The notes beneath the pieces are model-generated. The model did not search any database and had not been told where the DNA came from. It worked only from the letters and a program-made list of their open reading frames with translations. From Chloroflexota bacterium (GTDB taxonomy: Bacteria; Chloroflexota; Dehalococcoidia; SM23-28-2): DNA of 6,650 nucleotides. The stretch spans positions 1 through 6,650 of the forward strand of contig JAUYDU010000419.1 of the NCBI GenBank assembly GCA_030691665.1. The letters run 5' to 3'. The translations under genes and the position numbers were made by a program. Of the stretch, positions 1-4,704 are shown piece by piece. Numbering within the stretch: position 1 is the first letter of the stretch; every line of letters begins with the position of its first letter.

Positions 1-1
1 G

Positions 2-118
2 CCCGAGGGGCTGGTGCTGCGGGAGGTGGCCCCCGGCTGGTCGGCGGAGGAGGTGCAGGCGCTGACGGAGGCGCGGCTGATCGTGCCGCCGGACCTCAAG
101 GAGATGACGCTGCTGTAG
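2..118 (+). CDS. CoA-transferase subunit B, C-terminal fragment (partial)
   Basis: The frame is open from the left edge to TAG at 116-118 and gives 38 residues, beginning PEGLVLREVAPGWSAEEV and ending DLKEMTLL. The pattern 'GLVLREVAPG..xEEVQALTEA.LIVPPDLKEM' resembles the C-terminus of the beta subunit of 3-oxoacid/acetate-type CoA-transferases (AtoA/ScoB, COG2057), which move CoA between acyl-CoA and a carboxylic acid in the cytoplasm. The catalytic Glu lies upstream of the window, so the substrate cannot be judged. The gene would be followed by a hairpin that starts inside its stop codon (117-142), which may help end its transcript. This assignment comes from recalled family pattern only; another CoA-transferase subfamily is possible. 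Confidence 0.55.
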   Translation, partial: PEGLVLREVAPGWSAEEVQALTEARLIVPPDLKEMTLL

Positions 119-142
119 GGGCAGACCTGAAGGTCTGTCCCT
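117..142 (+). repeat. Hairpin overlapping the upstream stop codon (CTGAAG core)
   Basis: Arms 117-128 and 131-142 pair over 12 positions, with one G-T wobble (121/138), around the core CTGAAG (127-132). The first two stem bases belong to the TAG stop of the upstream gene. There is no T-tract after it, so it is not a classical intrinsic terminator, though it could slow or protect the 3' end. Its 18-bp centre (121-138) is nearly identical to the palindrome at 199-216. Confidence 0.75.
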
Positions 143-198
143 GGCAGGGCTGCTGGTCATTGACCAAATAGTGCGACAGTGCTGGTTGCCCTCTGCAG

Positions 199-216
199 GC
201 AGACCTAAAGGTCTGC
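199..216. repeat. Perfect 18-bp palindrome, CTAAAG core
   Basis: GCAGAC-CTAAAG-GTCTGC has perfect 8-bp arms around a central AA. It is followed by CTGCAGCTACGG (213-224, overlapping the right arm). That 12-mer recurs at 304-315, and its CTGCAGCTACG part lies inverted at 244-254. It is therefore a member of a small repeat family confined to this gap. Confidence 0.8.
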
Positions 217-250
217 AGCTACGGAGTAAAGGGCAGACAGGGTCGTAGCT

Positions 251-268
251 GCAGGGCTTCAGCCCTGC
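251..268. repeat. Perfect 18-bp palindrome, CTTCAG/CTGAAG core
   Basis: GCAGGG-CTTCAG-CCCTGC has perfect 8-bp arms around a central TC. Read on the - strand it is GCAGGG-CTGAAG-CCCTGC, so it shares its core with the palindromes at 121-138 and 1916-1933 while the arm sequence differs and pairing is kept. A half copy of its arm (GCCCTGCAGC) stands at 301-310. Confidence 0.8.
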
Positions 269-327
269 CCTGTGTCGAACTATTCTGTTCATGACCATAA
301 GCCCTGCAGCTACGGGGGGCAAGCTAC

Positions 328-333
328 GAGGGG
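328..333 (+). promoter_or_regulatory. Ribosome binding site for the amidohydrolase GTG start
   Basis: GAGGGG ends six bases before GTG at 340 and supports this start rather than a later ATG. The ATG at 335 is in another frame. The site lies at the edge of the repeat cluster (partial CTACGRGGG units at 311-333), so the leader of this gene is repeat-derived. Confidence 0.5.
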
Positions 334-339
334 CATGAC

Positions 340-1872
340 GTGGCCGCTACCCTCGTCCTCCACAATGCGCGCGTCATCACCATGGACGCCGCGCGCCCAC
401 CCGCGGAGGCCGTCTCCGTGGAGGGCGACCGCATCCTGGCGGTGGGCTCGGACGCTGAGATCCGCCGTTACGTAGGGCCCGGGACCGAGGTCGTCGATTG
501 CCGCGGCCGGGCGGTGCTGCCGGGCTTCATCGATGCCCACTGCCATGTGCTGGCCTACGCCGCCAGCCTCCTCTCCCTCGATTGCAGCCCGGCCGCCGTC
601 TCCTCTGTGGCCGATATCCAGGCGGCTCTGCGCCGTCAGGCCGAGGCTATTCCTGGCGGGAACTGGATCAGGGCCGTCGGCTATAGCGAGGTAGATCTGG
701 CGGAGGGTCGTCATCCCACTCGCTGGGAGCTTGACGCTGCTGCCCCTGATCACCCGGTGCGTCTGATCCACCGCAGCGGCCACGCCTGCGTGCTGAACAG
801 TCTGGCCCTGCGCCTGTGTGGGATCGGCTCGGAGACTGAGGAGCCTGGCGGCGGTTGCCTGGAGCGCGACCTCTCGACCGGCGAGCCGACCGGCCTGCTC
901 CTGGAGATGAACGAGCTGGTGGAGAGAGCGGTGCCGCCTCTCAGCTATGAGCAACTGGCCCAGGCCGTGGGCCTGGCCAGCGGGCGGTTTCTGGCGGCGG
1001 GCGTCACGTCCGTGGTGGACGCCACTCACAGCAACGGCCCCGCGGAGTGGGAGCTACTGCGGCGTTTGCGTCAGGAGGGACACCTGGCGCCTCGCCTGAC
1101 GGCGATGGTCGGCTTCGAGCACAGGGAGGAGGCTTCTGGCTGGGAGAAGGACAGCTTTCTGGAGCTGGGGGCGCTGAAGATCGCCATCAAGGAGTTGGGC
1201 GGGGGGATCTATCCTGAGGAGGATGCTCTGGGGGAGATGGTGATGGAGGCGCAGGCCCAGGGGTGGCAGGTAGCCATCCACGCGGTGGAGGAGCGAGCGG
1301 TGGCGGCTGCTGCGAGCGCGCTTGCTGGGGCGGTGGCCCAGCTCCCGCGCCAAGACCACCGTCATCGCATCGAGCACTGCGGCCTCTGCCCGCCAGCGGT
1401 AGCGGCCAGGATAGGGGCGGCTGGCCTGGTGGTGGTGAGCCAGCCCGCCTTCCTGTATCACAACGGCGAGCGTTATCTGCGCCAGGTGGCGCCGCAGAAG
1501 CAGGGGTATCTCTATCCCCTGCGCTCGCTCCAGCGGGCGGGGGTGCGGTTGGCCGCTGGCTCCGACTGTCCAGTGGTTCCGCCCGACGTGATCCCCGGCC
1601 TCTACGGCGCGGTGGGCCGCCGCAGCCAGGGCGGTCGGCTCCTGCCGGGCGAGGAAGCGCTCTCCATCGGCGAGGCGCTGGCGATGTATACTTCGGCTGC
1701 TGCCTACGCTTCCTTCGCTGAAGGGGAGAGGGGGAGCATCGCCCCGGCCAAGGTGGCCGACCTGGTGGTGCTGTCGGGCGATCCCACCACCTGCCCGCCG
1801 GACGAGCTATTGGGCCTGCGGCCGGAGATGACGATCATCGGCGGGCAGGTGGTCTGGGCTGTCGGCAGATAG
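340..1872 (+). CDS. YtcJ-type metal-dependent amidohydrolase
   Basis: A 510-residue protein of the Amidohydro_3 (YtcJ/COG1574) family, cytoplasmic with no signal peptide; members hydrolyse amide or related C-N bonds, and the substrate of this one is unknown. The N-terminal beta-sandwich strand (LVLHNARVITMD) is followed by the metal-binding motif PGFIDAHCH (His67, His69). Further sites are SGHACVLNS (about 147-154), Lys280 in the 'LKIAIKELGGG' strand (possible carbamylated-Lys position), His314 in QVAIHAVEERA, His346 in HRIEHC, and Asp409 in AAGSDCPV. The C-terminus KVADLVVLSGDP...GGQVVW closes the sandwich. Length is near the family norm (about 510-560), so it looks intact. The start is GTG 340, with GAGGGG six bases upstream. 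Its last 21 bases plus eight following are repeated exactly at 1991-2019. No neighbour indicates a pathway. Confidence 0.85.
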   Translation: MAATLVLHNARVITMDAARPPAEAVSVEGDRILAVGSDAEIRRYVGPGTEVVDCRGRAVLPGFIDAHCHVLAYAASLLSLDCSPAAVSSVADIQAALRRQAEAIPGGNWIRAVGYSEVDLAEGRHPTRWELDAAAPDHPVRLIHRSGHACVLNSLALRLCGIGSETEEPGGGCLERDLSTGEPTGLLLEMNELVERAVPPLSYEQLAQAVGLASGRFLAAGVTSVVDATHSNGPAEWELLRRLRQEGHLAPRLTAMVGFEHREEASGWEKDSFLELGALKIAIKELGGGIYPEEDALGEMVMEAQAQGWQVAIHAVEERAVAAAASALAGAVAQLPRQDHRHRIEHCGLCPPAVAARIGAAGLVVVSQPAFLYHNGERYLRQVAPQKQGYLYPLRSLQRAGVRLAAGSDCPVVPPDVIPGLYGAVGRRSQGGRLLPGEEALSIGEALAMYTSAAAYASFAEGERGSIAPAKVADLVVLSGDPTTCPPDELLGLRPEMTIIGGQVVWAVGR

Positions 1873-1880
1873 GGCTGGGG
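1852..1880 (+). repeat. 29-bp direct repeat, copy 1 (3' end of amidohydrolase)
   Basis: These 29 bases comprise the last codons and the TAG stop of the amidohydrolase plus eight bases after it. The identical sequence stands at 1991-2019. The base before and the bases after differ between copies, so the repeat is exactly 29 bp. It sits in functional coding sequence, so this copy is taken to be the original or regenerated gene end. Confidence 0.95.
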
Positions 1881-1915
1881 TGTAACTGGTTCCCTGTGGT
1901 GGGGTAGTTCCCGAT

Positions 1916-1933
1916 CCCCGCCTGAAGGCGGGG
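1916..1933. repeat. Perfect 18-bp palindrome, CTGAAG core
   Basis: CCCCGC-CTGAAG-GCGGGG has 8-bp arms around GA. It lies inside the 110-bp segment bounded by the two 29-bp repeats. It shares the CTGAAG core with 121-138 and with 251-268 (on the - strand), but its arm sequence is entirely different. No T-tract follows. Confidence 0.8.
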
Positions 1934-1954
1934 GCATCGATTGGCCTCAGCGTG

Positions 1955-1976
1955 CCGCTTCGACTTGTCGAAGCGG
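1955..1976. repeat. Perfect hairpin with 10-bp arms (CTTCGACTTGTCGAAG core)
   Basis: CCGCTTCGAC (1955-1964) pairs perfectly with GTCGAAGCGG (1967-1976) across TT. The ten bases CTTCGACTTG (1958-1967) recur at 2021-2030, where their last TTG forms the start of the rpsU -35 hexamer. It may act as a 3' stabiliser of the amidohydrolase transcript or be a dispersed repeat; there is no T-tract. Confidence 0.8.
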
Positions 1977-1990
1977 TAAGACAATCCAGA

Positions 1991-2019
1991 GTCTGGGCTG
2001 TCGGCAGATAGGGCTGGGG
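1991..2019 (+). repeat. 29-bp direct repeat, copy 2
   Basis: An exact copy of 1852-1880, 139 bp downstream, including a silent copy of the amidohydrolase stop region. It ends nine bases before the -35 box of the rpsU promoter. The two copies bracket 1881-1990, which holds both hairpins of this gap. The arrangement looks like an insertion that duplicated or brought along the gene end. Confidence 0.95.
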
Positions 2020-2027
2020 CCTTCGAC

Positions 2028-2056
2028 TTGACACTAGGGCGCGACATAAATAGAAT
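2028..2056 (+). promoter_or_regulatory. Near-consensus sigma70 promoter for rpsU-yqeY
   Basis: TTGACA (2028-2033, six of six) is followed after exactly 17 bases by TAGAAT (2051-2056, five of six). Transcription would begin near 2063 and leave a leader of about 40 nt before the TTG start of bS21. Strength and placement fit a ribosomal-protein gene. The -35 box overlaps a half copy of the hairpin element at 1958-1967. Confidence 0.8.
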
Positions 2057-2086
2057 CGGCTCTGGTGCCTATTGGACTCTGGTCAA

Positions 2087-2096
2087 GGGAGGGGGA
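2087..2096 (+). promoter_or_regulatory. Ribosome binding site deciding the TTG start of bS21
   Basis: A purine tract containing GGAGG (2088-2092) ends about 6-10 bases before TTG at 2103. No ATG or GTG in frame gives a sensible bS21 N-terminus, and the next upstream TTG (2028) is the promoter -35 itself, so this site fixes the start. Confidence 0.7.
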
Positions 2097-2102
2097 GAGT
2101 AC

Positions 2103-2375
2103 TTGCCGGAGGTAAACGTCGGCCCCAACGAGAGCTTCGAGCAAGCCTTGAAGCGATTCAGCAAGCTCGTGCAGCAGACCGGCGTCCTGGCTGAGGCGCG
2201 GCGGCGGGAGCACTACGAGCCGCCCAGCGTGAGGCTTAAGAAGAAGCGAGCCGCCAAGCTGCGCAAGAGCCGTAAGAACAGCGGTACCAGCAGGAACGGC
2301 CGGGCCGTCAATAACAGCAGGACTGCCAGTAATAGCAGGACTGCTAGTAATAGCAGGAGCAGCCGCCGCTACTAG
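2103..2375 (+). CDS. rpsU: 30S ribosomal protein bS21 with extended, repeat-built tail
   Basis: A 90-residue bS21 of the small ribosomal subunit, which sits near the 16S 3' end and assists translation initiation. The core is classic: PEVNVGPNESFEQALKRF, then TGVLAEARRREHYEPPSVR and a basic KKKRAAKLRKSRK run to about residue 58. The usual protein is about 55-70 residues; here residues 59-90 add an Asn/Ser/Arg tail built on a repeated NSRTAS unit (71-76, 77-82, then NSRSS). The start is TTG 2103: it gives the expected N-terminus, has GGAGG upstream, and lies about 40 nt after the promoter. The longer frame from TTG 2028 would begin inside the -35 box. The gene is followed by a perfect 22-bp palindrome and yqeY, a common partnership of rpsU in bacteria. 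Confidence 0.93.
   Translation: MPEVNVGPNESFEQALKRFSKLVQQTGVLAEARRREHYEPPSVRLKKKRAAKLRKSRKNSGTSRNGRAVNNSRTASNSRTASNSRSSRRY
2313..2363 (+). repeat. 18-bp tandem repeat inside the 3' end of rpsU
   Basis: Three units lie at 2313-2330, 2331-2348 and a shortened 2349-2363, each beginning AAY AGC AGG and coding NSRTAS, NSRTAS, NSRSS. The first two differ at only two positions, both synonymous. The pattern indicates tail growth by replication slippage, with the reading frame kept. Confidence 0.85.
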
Positions 2376-2378
2376 GCT

Positions 2379-2400
2379 TGCCCCGATCGCGATCGGGGCA
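2379..2400. repeat. Perfect 22-bp palindrome between rpsU and yqeY
   Basis: The sequence is a full palindrome with no spacer: TGCCCCGATCG and its complement CGATCGGGGCA meet at the centre. It begins four bases after the rpsU stop and ends 19 bases before the yqeY ATG. As RNA it would form a stable stem, giving a possible processing or attenuation point between a highly needed ribosomal protein and a minor one. It has no T-tract. A dimeric protein operator is the alternative. Confidence 0.8.
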
Positions 2401-2419
2401 GCTCTGGTCTTTCCCGCAT

Positions 2420-2878
2420 ATGTTCCTCAAAGACAGGCTTGCCAGCGACCTCAAGGAAGCTATCCGCAGCAGTGACGAGCGCCGCAAGACGGCGATACGC
2501 CTGGTGACGGCGGCCGTCAAGAACGCCGAGGTGGCTCAGGGTTCGCCTCTGGACGACACCGGTGTGCTCAAGGTGATCAGCAAGGAGGTGGGCAGGCACC
2601 GCGAGAGCATCGAGCAGTTCCAGAAGGGCGGCCGCCAGGATTTGGTGGACCAGGAGGAGGCAGAGCTGGCCGTCCTTCTCTCTTACCTGCCCCCTGCCAT
2701 GTCCCGCGACGAGATCGTCCAGGCCGCCCGCCAGGTCATCTCCCAGGTGGAGGCGCGGGGGCCGGCCGACAAGGGCAAGGTGATGCCTGTACTCATTGCG
2801 CAGCTCGCCGGCAGAGCCGAGGGCCGCGAGATCAACGAGGTGGTCACCGGGCTCCTGGCCGAGCTGTCCCGCCCCTAG
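2420..2878 (+). CDS. yqeY: YqeY / GatB-YqeY domain protein
   Basis: A 152-residue soluble protein of the GatB/YqeY family, related to the tail domain of the amidotransferase subunit GatB that contacts tRNA; its own role is not settled. Family marks are the N-terminus LKDRLASDLKEAIRSSDERR, the helix IRLVTAAVKNAEV, SYLPPAMSRDEI in the middle, and DKGKVMPVLIAQLAGRAEGREINEVV near the end. Length matches the usual 147-150. ATG 2420 gives the typical N-terminus; an in-frame TTG at 2378 would add 14 residues coded by the palindrome and is rejected. No clear Shine-Dalgarno precedes ATG, so translation may depend on coupling to rpsU or on folding of the palindrome. It lies 44 nt after rpsU and probably shares its promoter. 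Confidence 0.9.
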   Translation: MFLKDRLASDLKEAIRSSDERRKTAIRLVTAAVKNAEVAQGSPLDDTGVLKVISKEVGRHRESIEQFQKGGRQDLVDQEEAELAVLLSYLPPAMSRDEIVQAARQVISQVEARGPADKGKVMPVLIAQLAGRAEGREINEVVTGLLAELSRP

Positions 2879-2899
2879 CGTCCCTTCGCTGCCCCTTCG

Positions 2900-2924
2900 C
2901 TTCGCTCAGGGCTTCGGCTCAGGG
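2900..2924. repeat. Tandem CTTCGCTCAGGG / CTTCGGCTCAGGG units
   Basis: Two near-identical units (2900-2911 and 2912-2924) lie directly behind yqeY, preceded by two further CCTTCGCT pieces (2883-2890, 2894-2901). I recall similar CTTCG...CTCAGGGCAGGCT strings as dispersed repeats between genes in Chloroflexota assemblies; this is recall, not a search result. Confidence 0.6.
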
Positions 2925-2942
2925 CAGGCTCCTTCCCCCTTT

Positions 2943-2960
2943 GCCTGCCGCCAAGCAGGC
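2943..2960. repeat. Hairpin in the yqeY-pgpH gap
   Basis: GCCTGC (2943-2948) pairs with GCAGGC (2955-2960) across a six-base loop CGCCAA. The following GTCATCCTTT is only weakly T-rich, so it is at most a poor terminator for the rpsU-yqeY transcript. Confidence 0.5.
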
Positions 2961-2987
2961 GTCATCCTTTCGTTTGCGAACCGCGTC

Positions 2988-2996
2988 TGCTATCAT
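2988..2996 (+). promoter_or_regulatory. Possible extended -10 promoter for pgpH-purQ
   Basis: TGC-TATCAT fits the extended -10 form TGn-TATAAT with five of six hexamer matches. No convincing -35 box lies 16-18 bases upstream, which is tolerated by extended -10 promoters. Transcription would start near 3003, leaving about 24 nt before ATG 3027. Confidence 0.4.
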
Positions 2997-3026
2997 GAGA
3001 AGACGCTGGTGAAGCAGGCGTATTCT

Positions 3027-4703
3027 ATGGTTGCGATGCCAGGCACTCGAAAAAGGATATCTGCCGTGCGAGCCGGCATCTTCAGCGGCGTCGTGGTGTC
3101 CGCGCTCATCTTTATCCTCTTTCCCGTGTTCCCTGGCCCCCTCCAGGTCCAGGAGAGCGAGGTAGCGGCCGAGACGATCAAGGTCCAGGGGCAGGTCATC
3201 GTTCGCCAGGGGGAGGTGATCAGCGCCTCTGCCATGGAGCAGCTTCGCGACGGCGGCCTGGTGGGCGTACACCTGGAGGGAGACGCCGTCGCCGCCGCCG
3301 TGCTGGTCGCTCTCCTGGGAAGCCTGGCGCTGGGGGGCTACCTGTACCTCTTCCAGCCCAGGGAGGTCTCCAGCCTGCCTCGCCTTCTCCTGCTGGCCCT
3401 GTTGATCCTGCTGTGGGTGGCAGCGGCCAAGCTTCTGCTCGCTCAGACCTTGCCCGACAACGATCGGCGGTTTCTGGCCTATATGCTGCCCGTGGCGGCT
3501 GCCCCGATGGTGGTGGCCGCTCTTCTCGACGCAACCCTGGCGGTGGCGGTGGTGGCCATCCTGGCCTTTCTGGCCACCTTCGCCGGTTTCTACCAGCCCG
3601 ATGCGCGCGCGTCGCTGGCGGGCAACCCGCTGGAGGCCTACCAGATGGCGTCGGTGTACATGCTGGGGGGGCTGGTGGGCATCTACGCCGTCCATCGGGC
3701 GGAGCGGGTGCACCGCTACCTGGCGGCCGGGGGGGCGGTGACCTTCGTTTCCTTCGTGGGGCTGCTGCTCTTCTGGCTGCTGGACGCCCGCCGCGAGATG
3801 GTGGACCTGCCCTGGATGCTGCTGGCCACCGGCCTGGGCGGGCTGCTGTCGGCGATCATCACGGTGGGCGCCTTTGTCGTCCTGGGGCTTTTGTTCGGGA
3901 TCACCACTCGCATTCAGCTTATGGAGCTGGCTCAGCTCAACCATCCTCTGATGCGGCGGCTTCAGGCGGAGGCGCCGGGCACCTTCCACCACAGCGTGGT
4001 GGTGGGCAACCTGGCTGAGCGGGCGGCCGACCTGGTGGGGGCTGACTCGCTGATGGTGCGGGTGGGCTGCTACTATCACGATATCGGCAAGATGATACGC
4101 CCCAGCTTCTACATCGAGAACCAGTTGGACAGCCGCAACCCCCACGAGAGGCTCGATCCCTACACCAGCGCCCGGATCATCTCCGCCCATGTGAAGGCCG
4201 GCATGGAGCTGGCCAGGAAGTACAGGCTTCCCACCAAGGTGCGGGCGTTCATCAGCGAGCACCACGGCACTCGGCTGGTGACCTACTTTTATCGCAAGGC
4301 CAGCCAGGAGAAGCCGGACGTGGATGCGCGCCTGTTCGCCTACGCCGGCCCTAAGCCCCAGAGCAAGGAGACGGCCATCGTCATGCTGGCTGATTCGGTG
4401 GAGTCGGTGGTGCGCAGCAGCCGCGACCGCTCGCCGGAGCGCATCGACGCCCTGGCGGAGGCGGTGATCTCCGAGCGGCTGGCCGAGCGCCAGCTCGAGG
4501 ACTGCGATATCACCCTGCGCGACCTGAAGGTGATCGGCGCGTCGTTCCGGGCCACCCTGCGGGGGGTGTACCATCCGCGGGTGGAGTATCCTCCTCCCAC
4601 CGAGCGAGAGAAGGCCGCCCTGGCCGCCCAGTTCCTGGAGCAGGTGCCGGCGGCCCCAGTGGACGGCACGGCGCCCCCTATCGAGATAGAGCGCCCGGCG
4701 TAA
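3027..4703 (+). CDS. pgpH: PgpH-type cyclic-di-AMP phosphodiesterase (7TM-HD), reduced sensor domain
   Basis: A 558-residue membrane enzyme; PgpH proteins hydrolyse c-di-AMP to pApA with a cytoplasmic HD domain. One anchor helix (about 17-36) leads to a short outside segment (38-87), then seven helices (about 88-109, 119-140, 149-168, 171-189, 207-223, 232-252, 264-291), matching 7TM-7TMR_HD. The HD domain starts at NHPLMRRLQAEAPGTFHHS (His321/322) and has HDIGK (His351, Asp352), His388 in ISAHVKAG, His412/413 in EHHGT, the PGPKPQSKE loop and Asp456 in MLADSVE, so it looks catalytically complete. Typical members are about 700 residues with a roughly 250-residue 7TMR-HDED outside domain; here only its end (VQGQVIVRQGEVISASAMEQ) remains. 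ATG 3027 is chosen for the anchor helix; GTG 3009 and ATG 3036 are alternatives. purQ follows after one base. Confidence 0.9.
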   Translation: MVAMPGTRKRISAVRAGIFSGVVVSALIFILFPVFPGPLQVQESEVAAETIKVQGQVIVRQGEVISASAMEQLRDGGLVGVHLEGDAVAAAVLVALLGSLALGGYLYLFQPREVSSLPRLLLLALLILLWVAAAKLLLAQTLPDNDRRFLAYMLPVAAAPMVVAALLDATLAVAVVAILAFLATFAGFYQPDARASLAGNPLEAYQMASVYMLGGLVGIYAVHRAERVHRYLAAGGAVTFVSFVGLLLFWLLDARREMVDLPWMLLATGLGGLLSAIITVGAFVVLGLLFGITTRIQLMELAQLNHPLMRRLQAEAPGTFHHSVVVGNLAERAADLVGADSLMVRVGCYYHDIGKMIRPSFYIENQLDSRNPHERLDPYTSARIISAHVKAGMELARKYRLPTKVRAFISEHHGTRLVTYFYRKASQEKPDVDARLFAYAGPKPQSKETAIVMLADSVESVVRSSRDRSPERIDALAEAVISERLAERQLEDCDITLRDLKVIGASFRATLRGVYHPRVEYPPPTEREKAALAAQFLEQVPAAPVDGTAPPIEIERPA

Positions 4704-4704
4704 G

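Larger units (their letters stand above)
144..307. mobile_element. MITE-like element: 164 bp with 35-bp imperfect terminal inverted repeats
   Basis: Positions 144-178 match the reverse complement of 273-307 at 28 of 35 positions without gaps; the core 154-178 versus 273-297 matches at 20 of 25 (shared outer TGGTCAT, inner ATAGT.CGACA). The interior carries two perfect 18-bp palindromes (199-216 and 251-268) and no coding capacity. A short non-coding unit with long terminal inverted repeats and palindromic filling is typical of a non-autonomous miniature transposable element or a large REP-like fold. No transposase or convincing target-site duplication is visible, so mobility is inference. As RNA the whole unit could fold into one long stem. 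Confidence 0.5.

Noticed and set aside
119..339. CRISPR array
   Set aside because: Repeats are palindromes of unequal sequence in both orientations with irregular spacing and no uniform spacers or cas genes.
272..475. Small + strand ORF overlapping the amidohydrolase start
   Set aside because: It starts within the inverted-repeat element, overlaps the amidohydrolase in another frame, and shows no ribosome site or recognisable protein.
310..1029. Open frame on the - strand opposite the amidohydrolase
   Set aside because: It is the shadow of a gene with intact catalytic motifs; its composition is dominated by His/Arg/Gln and there is no ribosome site or family pattern.
1955..1976. Intrinsic terminator of the amidohydrolase
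   Set aside because: The stem is good but is followed by GTAAGACAAT, with no T-tract, so a rho-independent terminator is not supported; it is recorded as a hairpin.
2028..2102. N-terminal extension of bS21 from TTG 2028
   Set aside because: The TTG is the start of the -35 box, the added 25 residues have no bS21 counterpart, and TTG 2103 has the ribosome site.
2796..3026. Longer N-terminus for PgpH overlapping yqeY
   Set aside because: The frame stays open through yqeY and the repeat gap, giving Pro/Ser/Arg-rich sequence without a fold; the membrane anchor begins after ATG 3027.
2919..4574. Long open frame on the - strand opposite pgpH
   Set aside because: It is the antisense of a clearly conserved HD-family gene; the translation is His/Gln/Arg-rich low-complexity text typical of high-GC shadows and matches no family.
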